From the NCBI GenBank assembly GCA_002506535.1, contig DAXT01000018.1:1-64000 (forward strand): a stretch of DNA of 64,000 nucleotides, in the 5' to 3' direction. The notes beneath the pieces were generated by a model. The model searched no databases and was not told the DNA's origin. It was given only the letters and a program-made list of their open reading frames with translations. How positions within the stretch are numbered: position 1 is the first letter of the stretch; the number at the start of each line of letters is the position of its first letter. The position numbers and the translations under genes are program-made. The stretch is from Methanothrix harundinacea (GTDB lineage: Archaea > Halobacteriota > Methanosarcinia > Methanotrichales > Methanotrichaceae). Shown one piece after another: positions 50,232 through 58,995 of the stretch.

Positions 50232-51044
50232 TTATATCGATAGCGTGTAGGTGTATCCCGAAAGGAACGTCCCCTCCTCGGAGAAGGTCTCCCCGCCTAC
50301 GGATATCTCCAGGATATGGTGCTGGTTTCCGGCGACGTTCAGGCTGAAGGTCCCGTCGAGGGGGTCGCCTCCCTGGCCGTCGCCGCCGACGTAAGCGCCG
50401 TCTACAAAGACGCTGTAGCCCGAAAGCCAGTCTGAGCTGAAGATCACCCTCGCGGATCCGGCCGAGGGCCAGGGCGAAGGGCCGGGCCCAGGTCCTGGTG
50501 ACGGGGGCCAGCCGCCGCTGACAACGTCCACTATGACAACGTTGGAGGGCTGGTTGTTGGCGACAAAGATCAAAATGGATCGTCCCATCCTGTTGGCCTC
50601 GAATACGAGCCTGGTGTAACCCGGATAGAAGGTGTAGGAGTTGGCTACGAGGCTTCCGTCGGGATTTATACTGTAGAAGTCGGCCCTACCGCCACCGGTG
50701 GAGTAGGCGAGGAGGGAGAGGTAAGAGCCGACGGGGCATACCACTCGCTGGGCCCAACTCGAGGATCCCATGATCCAGAGGGAGTTTGTCCCGGCGTATG
50801 TGGATTGATAGGCCTGGTAGGAGGTGGACCGGTCGCCGATGTAGACCGATGACGGCTCTCTTCCGGCCGGGTTGTAGCTCTCGACCTCGCCGCTGGCCGG
50901 AGACTCCATCGCGAAGAAGTCGGTGAACGCAGCCGCATCCTCAGAGCTGTATTCAAAATCTCCAGGGGTATCAACGGAGGACGCTACGGGGATTCCTAAG
51001 ATGGTGACTAACAACAAGCAGGCTGCCAATCCAAAGGGTTTCAA
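50232..51044 (-). CDS. Exported surface protein, unknown function
   Basis: The roughly 270-residue protein begins with an export signal (LKPFGLAACLLLVTILGIPV). The TTG at 51044 is preferred because GAGGTG lies nearby; an ATG at 51077 would add eleven residues before the signal. The mature part is rich in Ser, Gly, Tyr and Trp, with WIMGSSSWAQRVVCPVGSYLSLLAYS (in part) and a beta-rich segment ending NVVIVDVVSGG, then a Pro-Gly hinge of nine repeats of G-P or P-G type (about residues 195-212), and a C-terminal beta domain. It looks like a two-domain surface protein typical of methanogens, with no enzyme motif. Confidence 0.65.
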   Translation of the reverse strand: MKPFGLAACLLLVTILGIPVASSVDTPGDFEYSSEDAAAFTDFFAMESPASGEVESYNPAGREPSSVYIGDRSTSYQAYQSTYAGTNSLWIMGSSSWAQRVVCPVGSYLSLLAYSTGGGRADFYSINPDGSLVANSYTFYPGYTRLVFEANRMGRSILIFVANNQPSNVVIVDVVSGGWPPSPGPGPGPSPWPSAGSARVIFSSDWLSGYSVFVDGAYVGGDGQGGDPLDGTFSLNVAGNQHHILEISVGGETFSEEGTFLSGYTYTLSI

Positions 51045-51247
51045 GATGAACACCTCGTTAGAGTGTATCTCTCTCATGGTACAAAAATTTTGGCACGGAT
51101 GTCATGGGGTTTAGGGCGATCGCTTCCCTCTGCCGCCCTCCTATCCCCTTTTCAAGTCCCTGCCGCCGTCTGCAAAGTTTGATCAAGGGTGAACGCGAAG
51201 AAATATACGACTAAGAGACCGCATCTTCAAAGCCGGAGGTGCTCCCC

Positions 51248-51664
51248 TTGATCGTGACCGAATACGCAGACTTTCAGACCAGAGGAGACGGAGAGATGAC
51301 AGATCTCACCGGAAAGGTGGCAGCCGCCGTCGACAGGTCGGGGCTCTCCGCGGGGGTCGCCGTCGTCTTCGTCTCCGGCGCCACCGGAGCCGTCACCACC
51401 ATCGAGTACGAGCCGGGGCTCGTCGAGGATATGAAGGCCGCCCTGGAGAGGATCGCCCCCCAGGATATCGAGTACGCCCACAATCGGAGGTGGGGCGACG
51501 GGAACGGCCACTCCCACATCCGGGCCTCCATCATCGGCCCGAGCCTCGCCGTCCCCTTCTCCGACGGCAAATTGATGCTGGGCACTTGGCAGCAGATAGT
51601 CTTCATCGACCTGGACACGAGCCCCCGGTACCGGAGGGTCGTCGTCCAGATCATCGGCGAGTGA
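51248..51664 (+). CDS. YjbQ/UPF0047 family protein
   Basis: The 138-residue protein matches the YjbQ family, some members of which show weak thiamine-phosphate synthase activity. Key parts are DLTGKVAAAV, TIEYEPGLV, GDGNGHSHIRASIIGPSLAVP (in part) and LGTWQQIVFIDLD, including the His pair around GHSHIR expected to hold metal. The TTG at 51248 is preferred: GGAGGTG (51235-51241) lies six bases before it, while a GTG at 51239 lies inside that site. Confidence 0.92.
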   Translation: MIVTEYADFQTRGDGEMTDLTGKVAAAVDRSGLSAGVAVVFVSGATGAVTTIEYEPGLVEDMKAALERIAPQDIEYAHNRRWGDGNGHSHIRASIIGPSLAVPFSDGKLMLGTWQQIVFIDLDTSPRYRRVVVQIIGE

Positions 51665-51715
51665 GAGAAGGGTGGGTGGTGGGAGATATGCCTAGATCAT
51701 CGAGCCACACCTCCG

Positions 51716-52684
51716 TCACCGGACGAAGGCCAGCAGGACGAGGAGGATAGCGAGCCTTACGAAGATGCTCATCCCCGTAGAGAAGGCGACGATCCCGACC
51801 CCGAGGCGCGGCCCGAAGAGGCCGACGTAGCGGGGCAGGAGGCTTCTTGCGGCGAATAGGGGGAGCATGAACATGCTTCCCAGCATCAGGACGATCATCG
51901 CCTGGACCTCAGAGACGCCGTTGCTGGCGATCATCGGGCCGAGGAGGGATATACCGACGATGGGGCTTGCGACGTAGGTCGTCAGGGGGACGATGCTCTC
52001 CGGGGGTATCCCGAAGACCTCCGCCAGGGGGAGGACGCTGAAGGCCTCGAAGGCCCCCCGGTCCCTCAGGGCGAAGACGACGGCGGTCATGGTGAGGTAG
52101 ATGGCGGCGATCTTGAAGAAGAGCCTCCTCTCTCTGTGGAAAGATCTCGCCACCGCCTCCAAGAGGGAGGGGCTCTCCTCCCGGATCGGTTCGGGGACCC
52201 TGCATGTCCTCTCAACGAGAAAGAGTCTGCTGAGGATTACCACTGCGGAGATCTTGAAGAGGGCGGTGACGATGAAGACAAGGGCGTAAAACCCCCCCAC
52301 CACAGGGCCGAGGGCCGGAAGGACGATGGGGATCTGGTAGGTGAAGAGCTCCCGGAGGTAGACGGGGATGCTGTTCATGACGGCGCAGAGGACCACCTCC
52401 TTCTCTTCGAGCCGCCCCTCGTCTCTGAATTTTGCCACCATACCGTTGGCGGCTACCGCAGACCCCAGGGAGACGACGAAGGCCGAGGCGCAGGCGTCGG
52501 GAAGCCTGGTGAAGGAGAAGATAGGCCTGGAGACCCTGGAAAGCCCCTCCAATAATCCCATCTCCATCAGGACCCCGGCGCCGAAAAGGCCCAGGCCTAT
52601 CATGGCGAGGATGGGTGCCGCAAACTCGAGGGTCCGCACAATGAGATCTATCATCAAGAGAAGGGCGACCTTCCGATAGATCAA
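51716..52684 (-). CDS. Nucleoside-recognition/Gate-domain membrane protein
   Basis: The 322-residue protein has about eight membrane spans, with two Gate-like halves: FAAPILAMIGLGLFGAGVLME, then SLGSAVAANGMVAKFRDEG, and later TTYVASPIVGISLLGPMIASNGVS (in part). This is the pattern of PF07670, nucleoside recognition or Gate proteins, which move ions, metals or nucleosides. Substrate is unknown. The start is a TTG at 52684 or an ATG at 52654; the choice is uncertain. It stands alone between a plus-strand gene and the pseudogene. Confidence 0.78.
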   Translation of the reverse strand: MIYRKVALLLMIDLIVRTLEFAAPILAMIGLGLFGAGVLMEMGLLEGLSRVSRPIFSFTRLPDACASAFVVSLGSAVAANGMVAKFRDEGRLEEKEVVLCAVMNSIPVYLRELFTYQIPIVLPALGPVVGGFYALVFIVTALFKISAVVILSRLFLVERTCRVPEPIREESPSLLEAVARSFHRERRLFFKIAAIYLTMTAVVFALRDRGAFEAFSVLPLAEVFGIPPESIVPLTTYVASPIVGISLLGPMIASNGVSEVQAMIVLMLGSMFMLPLFAARSLLPRYVGLFGPRLGVGIVAFSTGMSIFVRLAILLVLLAFVR

Positions 52685-52930
52685 CCTAATCCAGAAGATG
52701 GCGCGAATCGAGCTCTCCCCTTCCCAGCCCGGCTTGATCGATGGCCCGATGCCGAGGGGTCCCGCCTCGATCTATCTCTTTCATAATATCCATAAACCGC
52801 ATCCCCCTTTCGACCGTCGTGATTGAGGCAGGATTGAGTGATGGCGCCAGCCGCCGCCTATGATCGATCCCCAGCAGGGACGGCCTGGGAATATGTTAAA
52901 TATTTAATACTCCTATAAGTGGTGGGTGAG

Positions 52931-53616
52931 ATGGTGGCAATAGTAGTCGTATCTGACGTCCATCTGGCAGAGAGATCGAAGGACGAGAAAGTTGAGACGG
53001 ACGATCGGGAGTCCCCGATTTTCTGAGCTACGCAAAAGATGAGCACCTCTGCGAGGGCGGCCATCTCGTCATACTGGGAGACTTCATCGACTTCTGGAGG
53101 CGAGACTTCGCAAAAGCCCTGATTGAGATGGAAGAAGCCGTATCTATCATCACCGGCTTTGAGGATAACGTCGAAGTGAGTTACGTCGTCGGAAATCACG
53201 ACTACCACATGCTCAACCTCAAGGAGTCGTTGGCAGACGATTTTCCTTTCAAGTATATCGCAGAGTCCACCATGCTGGAGGACGGCGACCAGAAGTTCTT
53301 CTTCATTCACGGCTACCAGCTGGAGGTCCTCGCAAACCCCTAATACAAGTCTCTGACCGCTTACAGATGCTTTGCCGAACACCTCTGTCTTGCAGGAGAT
53401 GACACGGGGAACGCCGCCAGCAAACTATGGGATATGATCCAGAGTTCAAAATCGATCCTGGAGAAGCTCCCGAGGACCCCCTCCGATATACCCGGAGCCC
53501 TGGTCTCCATGATGAAGGGCCCGGATGAGAGGCTCTTCGGCCGCAGTCAAATAGCGGCGGCGCACCCCGCAGCAAGCTGCGAGGTATTCGTTAAAATAAA
53601 ATTCTTTATCCTCTAA
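52931..53616 (+). pseudogene. Broken calcineurin-like metallophosphoesterase (frameshift and stop)
   Basis: The first frame gives MVAIVVVSDVHLAERSKDE and stops at a TGA near 53024. In another frame the protein continues: DFLSYAKDEHLCEGGHLVILGDFIDFWRR (split), VVGNHDYHMLN and IHGYQLEVLANP, then a TAA at 53341, then YKSLTAYRCFAEHLC to a last stop at 53616. These are the D-x-H, G-D-x-x-D, G-N-H-D and G-H-x-type metal motifs of phosphoesterases such as UDP-2,3-diacylglucosamine hydrolase relatives. One base change near 53015 and one stop are needed to restore a gene of about 230 residues. It is probably a decayed gene; a sequencing error could explain one lesion. Confidence 0.85.
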
Positions 53617-53770
53617 TTTGAGCCGTCGCCACCGGAAGGCTTCGATGGCCGGGAAGAGCCTTCTGATTATGCAACAATGCCACTATCCCGGAATAAGTTT
53701 GATATATTCTTATAACCTAAAAAAGACAGGATTTGTGATAGAAGGATTCTGAAGGGTCAGAGGTATTTTT

Positions 53771-55138
53771 ATGCTGTTTGAACGAGTCGAATCGGAGGGG
53801 CTCGCCCACTACTCATACATCGTGGGCGACGGAAACGAGGCGTTGGTGATCGATCCCCGTCGGGACTGCGGCGTCTACCCGAAGATGGCAGCGGCAGCGG
53901 GGATGAGGATCACCACGATCCTAGAGACCCATCGAAACGAGGACTACGTCGTCGGCTCGGTGGAGCTATCAGCCAGGACGGGGGCCGATATATTCCACGC
54001 CGACCGCCACCTCGACTACGGGTACGGCGAGGCGGTGGAAGACGGGATGAGATGGAAGGTGGGAAGGCTCGAGGTCGAGGCGATCTCCACCCCCGGCCAC
54101 ACCCTCGGATCCATGAGCTACCTCCTGCGGGACTCCGGAGGCGACCCCTGGATCGTCTTCACCGGGGACGCCCTCTTCGCCGGGGATCTGGGGCGGGTCG
54201 ACTTCATGGGGATGGACCGGGCCGAGGAGATGGCGGGCCTCCTCTACGACTCCATCTTCAACAGGCTCCTCCCCCTGGGGGACGGGGTGATAGCCTGTCC
54301 CGCCCACGGGGCAGGGTCGGTATGTGCCGCCTCCATAGCCGACAGGAAGTGGACGACCCTGGGGATCGAGAGGATGCGAAATCCCAGGCTGCAGGTCGAG
54401 AGCAAGGACGATTTCATAGAGAAGATGGCTGTGGCCCTGGAGATGCCCCCGTACTTCAAGGAGATGGAGAGGTTGAACCTGGTGGGAGCGCCCCTCCTCT
54501 CCTCCCTCCCCGAGCCGTCGCCTCTCTCGGCGAAGAAGTTCGCCGCCGCGGCCGAGGAGGCCACGGTCCTGGACACCAGGATGGAGCTCGCCTTCGGGGC
54601 GGCCGCCGTCCCCGGCTCCCTCAGCATCTGGCTCGGAGGCGTCCCCAGCTTTGCCGGCTGGTTTTTGCCCTACGACAGGAGGATCCTCCTGGTGGACGAG
54701 ACCGGAGATCCTGATCTCGCCATCCGGCTTCTCCGGCGGCTCGGCTTCGACAGGATCGATGGATATCTCGCCGGGGGGATGCTGGCATGGCATACCGCCG
54801 GGATGGAGAGCAGCTCCGTCGCAACGGCGAACGTCCACGACCTCTGCCTCCGCCTCGACGAGGAGGAGAAGGAGAGGGCGTGGATATTGGACGTCCGGGG
54901 CGGCGACGAGCTTCAGAAGGCCGGGAGGATCTCGGGGGCCCACCATATCCACCTGACAGTCCTCCCCGAGCGGATCGGCGAGGTCCCGAGGGACCGGCAC
55001 ATCTACATCTTCTGCGGCAGCGGCCTGCGCGCCATGGTGGCGGCCTCGATCCTCAAGAGGAGGGGATGGAACGATCTGACCGTCATCCTCGGGGGCCTAG
55101 CCGGCTGGTCCTCGGCGAAGTGTCCCGTGGTGAGGTAG
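53771..55138 (+). CDS. MBL-fold hydrolase fused to two rhodanese domains
   Basis: The 455-residue protein has an N-terminal metallo-beta-lactamase fold (about 1-230) like persulfide dioxygenases and CstB. THRNEDY stands where relatives have TH-x-H-A-D-H/F, so the second His, an iron ligand in ETHE1, is Asn; STPGHTLG and FTGDALFAGDLGR are kept. Two rhodanese domains follow. The first (about 265-350) has no Cys at its expected active loop; the second (about 365-455) has IFCGSGLRAM with the active-site Cys. Rhodaneses move sulfane sulfur. With its altered metal site the protein may be a sulfur carrier or a changed hydrolase rather than a dioxygenase. Confidence 0.8.
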   Translation: MLFERVESEGLAHYSYIVGDGNEALVIDPRRDCGVYPKMAAAAGMRITTILETHRNEDYVVGSVELSARTGADIFHADRHLDYGYGEAVEDGMRWKVGRLEVEAISTPGHTLGSMSYLLRDSGGDPWIVFTGDALFAGDLGRVDFMGMDRAEEMAGLLYDSIFNRLLPLGDGVIACPAHGAGSVCAASIADRKWTTLGIERMRNPRLQVESKDDFIEKMAVALEMPPYFKEMERLNLVGAPLLSSLPEPSPLSAKKFAAAAEEATVLDTRMELAFGAAAVPGSLSIWLGGVPSFAGWFLPYDRRILLVDETGDPDLAIRLLRRLGFDRIDGYLAGGMLAWHTAGMESSSVATANVHDLCLRLDEEEKERAWILDVRGGDELQKAGRISGAHHIHLTVLPERIGEVPRDRHIYIFCGSGLRAMVAASILKRRGWNDLTVILGGLAGWSSAKCPVVR

Positions 55139-55497
55139 GGGAAGGAGAGGAGCTGGCGGATGGATCTGATCCCCGGCCCCAGGGAAAGGATGATGGCCTA
55201 AACGACACCTGATGGATGGTGATGGTCGATATGCATGGGACCAGAAGGGTGTTGGCGGCGGGGTCGGGGGCTGGAACCCCCTCAACTCCATCGCGAAGGG
55301 ATTAAAAATCCTCTATCGTTATCTGGAGGAGCAGCTGAACTTCGCTTGATCCCTTTTTCTGCTCAGGAGGCAAGGGTGGTCGCCACCGCTGAAAGCCCGA
55401 GAGATCGAGCCCTTCGGCTCCAAAGAGAGACGACGACGTCTTCAAAGTTATTTTTTGCATATTCTCCGAGTCCGAAATTGATCGTCTAATGGCGATA

Positions 55498-55510
55498 TGT
55501 ATATATATGA
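55498..55510 (+). promoter_or_regulatory. TATA box of the ArsR-type regulator gene
   Basis: GTATATATATGAA lies 24-36 bases before the ATG at 55534, giving a leaderless message if that start is used. An in-frame ATG at 55489 would put the box inside the coding part. Confidence 0.5.
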
Positions 55511-55533
55511 ATCCAATCCTCCGATCCGATACG

Positions 55534-55866
55534 ATGACGAGATCGGCTACCAGCTGGCGCGCGAGGATCCTCTCCGCCCTCTCAGACCCCACAAGGCTCG
55601 AGATCGTGGATTTTTTGGGCGGAGAGGAGCGGTGCGTCTGCGAGATCGTCCCCGCCTTCGGCAGGGCCCAATCCACCATCTCCAAGCACCTTTCCATCCT
55701 CCACGAGGCGGGGGTCCTGGAGAGGCGGATCGACGGCAAGCGGACCCTCTACCGGATCAAAAACCACCGGCTCTTCGACCTGTTGAGAGAGGTGGACGCC
55801 ATCGCCCTCGACGAGATATCCGAGCTTAAAAAGGCCGAAGAGGCTCTGATCAACTCCGTCGGATGA
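55534..55866 (+). CDS. ArsR-family metal-sensing repressor
   Basis: The 110-residue winged-helix protein has LSDPTRLEIVDFLGGEERCVCEIVPAFG, then QSTISKHLSILHEAGVLERR and IDGKRTLYRIKN. The C-V-C-E in the second helix is the arsenic/antimony- or metal(loid)-binding signature of ArsR/SmtB sensors. It probably represses the neighbouring permease gene 79 bases downstream, and perhaps itself, until the metal or metalloid binds. The start is placed at the ATG at 55534 by the TATA box; 55489 and 55507 are in-frame alternatives. Confidence 0.88.
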   Translation: MTRSATSWRARILSALSDPTRLEIVDFLGGEERCVCEIVPAFGRAQSTISKHLSILHEAGVLERRIDGKRTLYRIKNHRLFDLLREVDAIALDEISELKKAEEALINSVG

Positions 55867-55944
55867 TAGCAGAGAAGGAAGGACGGAAAGGTCGACGAAT
55901 ATGGATAAATATCCGAATAGAAAGACGCCAGGAGAGGTGATAAA

Positions 55945-57024
55945 TTGAATCCGGAGATCTTCCTTCCCGCCCTCGCAGCGGGATTTGAAGCCCTGATGGA
56001 GTACCTCTCGGCCCACGTCCTCACATGTCTCATCCCCGCCTTCTTCATCGCGGGGGCGATAGCAGCGCTCCTCCAGAGGGAAGCTGTCCTGAAGTACTTC
56101 GGAAAAGACGCCCCGAAATGGCTCTGCTACTCCGTCGCATCCACCTCCGGCACCATTCTGGCCGTCTGCAGCTGCACCATCCTCCCGATGTTCGCCGGGA
56201 TCCACCGGCGGGGGGCAGGGATCGGTCCCGCCACTGCTTTCTTATTTGCCGGCCCCGCCATCAACCTCCTCGCCGTCGTCCTGACGGCCCGGGTCCTGGG
56301 GCTGGAGCTGGGGGCGGCGCGGATCGCAGCCGCCGTCTCCATGGCCGTCATCATAGGCCTTCTCATGGCCGCCATCTTCGAGCGAGGATCTGGAGGGGCC
56401 GAAGAGACAGCGGCCTGCGATACCCCCCCCTCGCAAGCTGGAGGCGAGGATAAGAGGCCTGGGTACGTCCCGCCCCTCTTCGTCGGGGTCTTGGTCGCCG
56501 TCCTCCTCGCCGCCACATCAGGGCTCGCCCTCCAGCCGAAGGCTGCCATAGTCTCCGCCCTCGTGATCGCGTCGGCGGCGCTCCTGATGAGATACTTCAC
56601 CGAGATGGAGAAGGCGTCTTTCTTAGGAGAGACGTGGTGGCTCACCAAGAGAATCTTCCCCCTCCTCCTGGTGGGCACCTTCGTGACCGGGATCATAGGC
56701 TACTACCTCCCTGTGGAGCTGATCCGGAGGATCTTCGGTGAGAGCGACTTTGCCGCCTGCTTCGTCGCCTCGTTGATAGGAGCCCTCCTCTACATGCCGA
56801 CCCTCCTGGAGGTCCCCATAGTCGGGACGATGTTCGGCTACTCCTCGGGGGCGATGGCCCCCGGCCCCGCCCTGGCCCTCCTCCTGGCAGGCCCATCCAT
56901 GAGCCTTCCGAATATGATCGTCATCTGGAGGATAATAGGATCGAAGCGGGCGACTGCGTACATCTCCCTGGTGGTCATCCTCTCGACCCTCATGGGGATG
57001 ATATACGGGATGGTGGCGTCGTGA
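55945..57024 (+). CDS. Permease of the ArsP/SO_0444 type
   Basis: The 359-residue membrane protein has about eight spans and the paired PF03773 permease pattern: VASTSGTILAVCSCTILPMFAGI, ATAFLFAGPAINLL (each half) and ALLYMPTLLEVPIVGTMF, PSMSLPNMIVIW. The CSC motif in the first half is typical of efflux permeases for organo-arsenicals or soft metals. It lies just after the ArsR regulator, which fits a metal or metalloid resistance pair. The TTG at 55945 follows GGAGAGGTGATAAA. Confidence 0.85.
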   Translation: MNPEIFLPALAAGFEALMEYLSAHVLTCLIPAFFIAGAIAALLQREAVLKYFGKDAPKWLCYSVASTSGTILAVCSCTILPMFAGIHRRGAGIGPATAFLFAGPAINLLAVVLTARVLGLELGAARIAAAVSMAVIIGLLMAAIFERGSGGAEETAACDTPPSQAGGEDKRPGYVPPLFVGVLVAVLLAATSGLALQPKAAIVSALVIASAALLMRYFTEMEKASFLGETWWLTKRIFPLLLVGTFVTGIIGYYLPVELIRRIFGESDFAACFVASLIGALLYMPTLLEVPIVGTMFGYSSGAMAPGPALALLLAGPSMSLPNMIVIWRIIGSKRATAYISLVVILSTLMGMIYGMVAS

Positions 57025-57153
57025 TCAACCTTTATGACCTTTGCAAAAATAAAATCCAACAATTATTTAAGTTGGCATTGATAGATATACTCCCTCCCTC
57101 CCCATTAATATATGGGGGGGGGTGATAGGAGAATTCCGTCAGGAGTGGGGAAA

Positions 57154-57720
57154 ATGGAGCGGAAAAGCTTTAGATTTGTGGGGCTTATGTCAGCGGCCCT
57201 CATCGTCTTGCTGGCAGGCATCGGGGCGGCGGCGACCTTCTCGCCGGCGCTGGTGGTGGACACATACATGGACGCCTCCGAGGAGGACGAGACCTTCGCC
57301 GAGGCCGAGACTCTGTGGGCCGCAAGCGAAAGCGGCGAGCCAGTCAGGATAGCCTTCCTCGTCTACAGCGAGATGGTGAAGCTGGCGATGGAGATAGAGT
57401 CCGGGGAGCTTCGGGCCTACGTCACCGAAGTCGGGAGGCCGGGAGAGGTGACCCTCTACTTCTACGATATGGCGGTCCTGGAGACGGAGACCTGGAGGGA
57501 TATGCCCCGGTACGATGAGGAGCCCCTCGCCACCCTGAATATCCAGGAGACGGGATGGGCGACCTGGGACGCCACCGCCCTCGTAAAGAAGGCGGCCGAA
57601 GAGTGCAGCGAAGGCTGCCCCTTCACGGTGGTCCTGGTGGCTGAAGGCGACGCCTCCATCGGATTTGCCTCCATGGAGGGGTCCAGCGACCGGAAGGCGG
57701 TTATAGAGTACGTCGCTTGA
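57154..57720 (+). CDS. Exported protein, possibly DNRLRE-like
   Basis: A 188-residue protein with an export signal (FRFVGLMSAALIVLLAGIG) and a beta-rich mature part that begins VVDTYMDASEEDETFAEAETLW. The D-T-Y-x-D...A-E-x-L pattern and the following strands with ATWDATALVKKAAEE resemble DNRLRE-type surface domains, by eye only. Two cysteines (ECSEGC) sit close together near residue 150. The ATG at 57154 follows GTCAGGAGTGG. It is the first of a row of thiol and metal genes on the plus strand, but is not obviously one of them. Confidence 0.55.
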   Translation: MERKSFRFVGLMSAALIVLLAGIGAAATFSPALVVDTYMDASEEDETFAEAETLWAASESGEPVRIAFLVYSEMVKLAMEIESGELRAYVTEVGRPGEVTLYFYDMAVLETETWRDMPRYDEEPLATLNIQETGWATWDATALVKKAAEECSEGCPFTVVLVAEGDASIGFASMEGSSDRKAVIEYVA

Positions 57721-57847
57721 TAGTGGAGAGATCGTCTGAGGACCATGGTTAGGCGGCCGGAAGCGTCAAGATGGTACGGCGATGGCGGGGTCATCACCCA
57801 CCCTTACTACCTCCCGCCATCTCTAATTTTATCGACAACTGCAGGTT

Positions 57848-58948
57848 ATGATGTATAAAACGACCTCCCAAGGGCGGCGGAAGGGGACCCTTCTCGCCCT
57901 GATCCTATCCCTTATCTTCATAACGGCGAGCATCGCCGCCGCCACCTCTGAGATCGTCATCATAACATCGCCGGGGTGCACCAAGTGCGCCGCCGCAGAC
58001 AGGGTCCTGAAGAGCGTCATATCAGAGTACGACGGCTTCACCATCAGAGAGGAGATCTTCTACAGCGAAGAGGGGCGCCGGATCATAAGGGAGACGAACG
58101 CCAAGGATATGCCCTCGATCATCATCGACGGGACCGTCATCGGCTACCGAGACTACGACGGCGACGATAAGAGACTCGAAGGGATGATCAGGGCGGCTCT
58201 GGAGGGGAGGGAGGCTCTCCTCCCCGCCGCCAGCGATGGGGATCACGACCTCATCTCCCTCGACGGCGTCTCCCTCTCTTCGGCGGCAGCGGTCCTGGCG
58301 GCGGGGCTCATCGCCGGGTTCAACCCCTGTCTGTTGGCGGTACTGGTATTCCTGGCGTCCCTGACCCTCTCGCGATCCGGAAGGAAGCGGGATCTCGCGG
58401 TGATGGTGGGATTCTTCTGCCTGGGGATCTTCGTCATGTACTACCTCTTCGGCCTGGGGCTATTCCGGCTCTTCTCGATCCCAAGCTTCGAGGCGAGCTT
58501 CCGGCTGGTTCTGACTCTCCTCCTCCTCATCCTGGGGATCACCCAGATCGAGGACGCGAGGAGGCTCCGCCGGGGAGGGATCTCCCTCTTCAAGACGGAG
58601 TGGGCGCTGGGGTACTTCAAAAAGTCCCTGGAGAGCTACAGCATCCTCTCCTACTTCCTCATAGGAGCCCTCTTCTCCCTCGTCAAGGCACCCTGCGTCG
58701 GGGCGGTCTACATCGCCATCATCGGGATCATCCAGTCCCAGGGTTACGCATCGTCGGGGACGGTATACCTCCTATTCTACAACCTGGGGGTCGTCCTCCC
58801 CGTCCTGATCCTCGGGATGGTGATAGCCCTGGGGATGTCCCCCGACCAGGTCGACAGGTTCAGGCACGACCATCGGGTGGCGATCCGGCTCGTCACCGGC
58901 CTCACCCTGGCGGGGCTCGCCCCCCTGATATGGTGGCAGATATTGTGA
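57848..58948 (+). CDS. Thioredoxin-like domain fused to CcdA-type membrane protein
   Basis: The 366-residue protein starts with a signal-anchor, then an exported thioredoxin/glutaredoxin-like domain with GCTKCAA (C-x2-C near residue 43) and DMPSIIIDGTVIGY (cis-Pro loop). From about residue 145 a six-span membrane part follows with GFNPCLLAVLVF and VKAPCVGAVYIA, the paired Cys of CcdA/DsbD electron carriers. CcdA brings electrons from cytosolic thioredoxin to the outside. Here an electron acceptor is fused to it. The thiol genes downstream are on the same strand. ATG codons at 57848 and 57851 are both possible. Confidence 0.88.
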   Translation: MMYKTTSQGRRKGTLLALILSLIFITASIAAATSEIVIITSPGCTKCAAADRVLKSVISEYDGFTIREEIFYSEEGRRIIRETNAKDMPSIIIDGTVIGYRDYDGDDKRLEGMIRAALEGREALLPAASDGDHDLISLDGVSLSSAAAVLAAGLIAGFNPCLLAVLVFLASLTLSRSGRKRDLAVMVGFFCLGIFVMYYLFGLGLFRLFSIPSFEASFRLVLTLLLLILGITQIEDARRLRRGGISLFKTEWALGYFKKSLESYSILSYFLIGALFSLVKAPCVGAVYIAIIGIIQSQGYASSGTVYLLFYNLGVVLPVLILGMVIALGMSPDQVDRFRHDHRVAIRLVTGLTLAGLAPLIWWQIL

Positions 58949-58995
58949 TTTTCGTTTGAGATTTGATTGAGATTATAAAACCAGAGGTGTTATGT

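Noticed and set aside
53969..55000. 343-residue minus-strand frame opposite the MBL-rhodanese gene
   Set aside because: Shadow of a GC-rich gene; no ribosome site and no recognised pattern.
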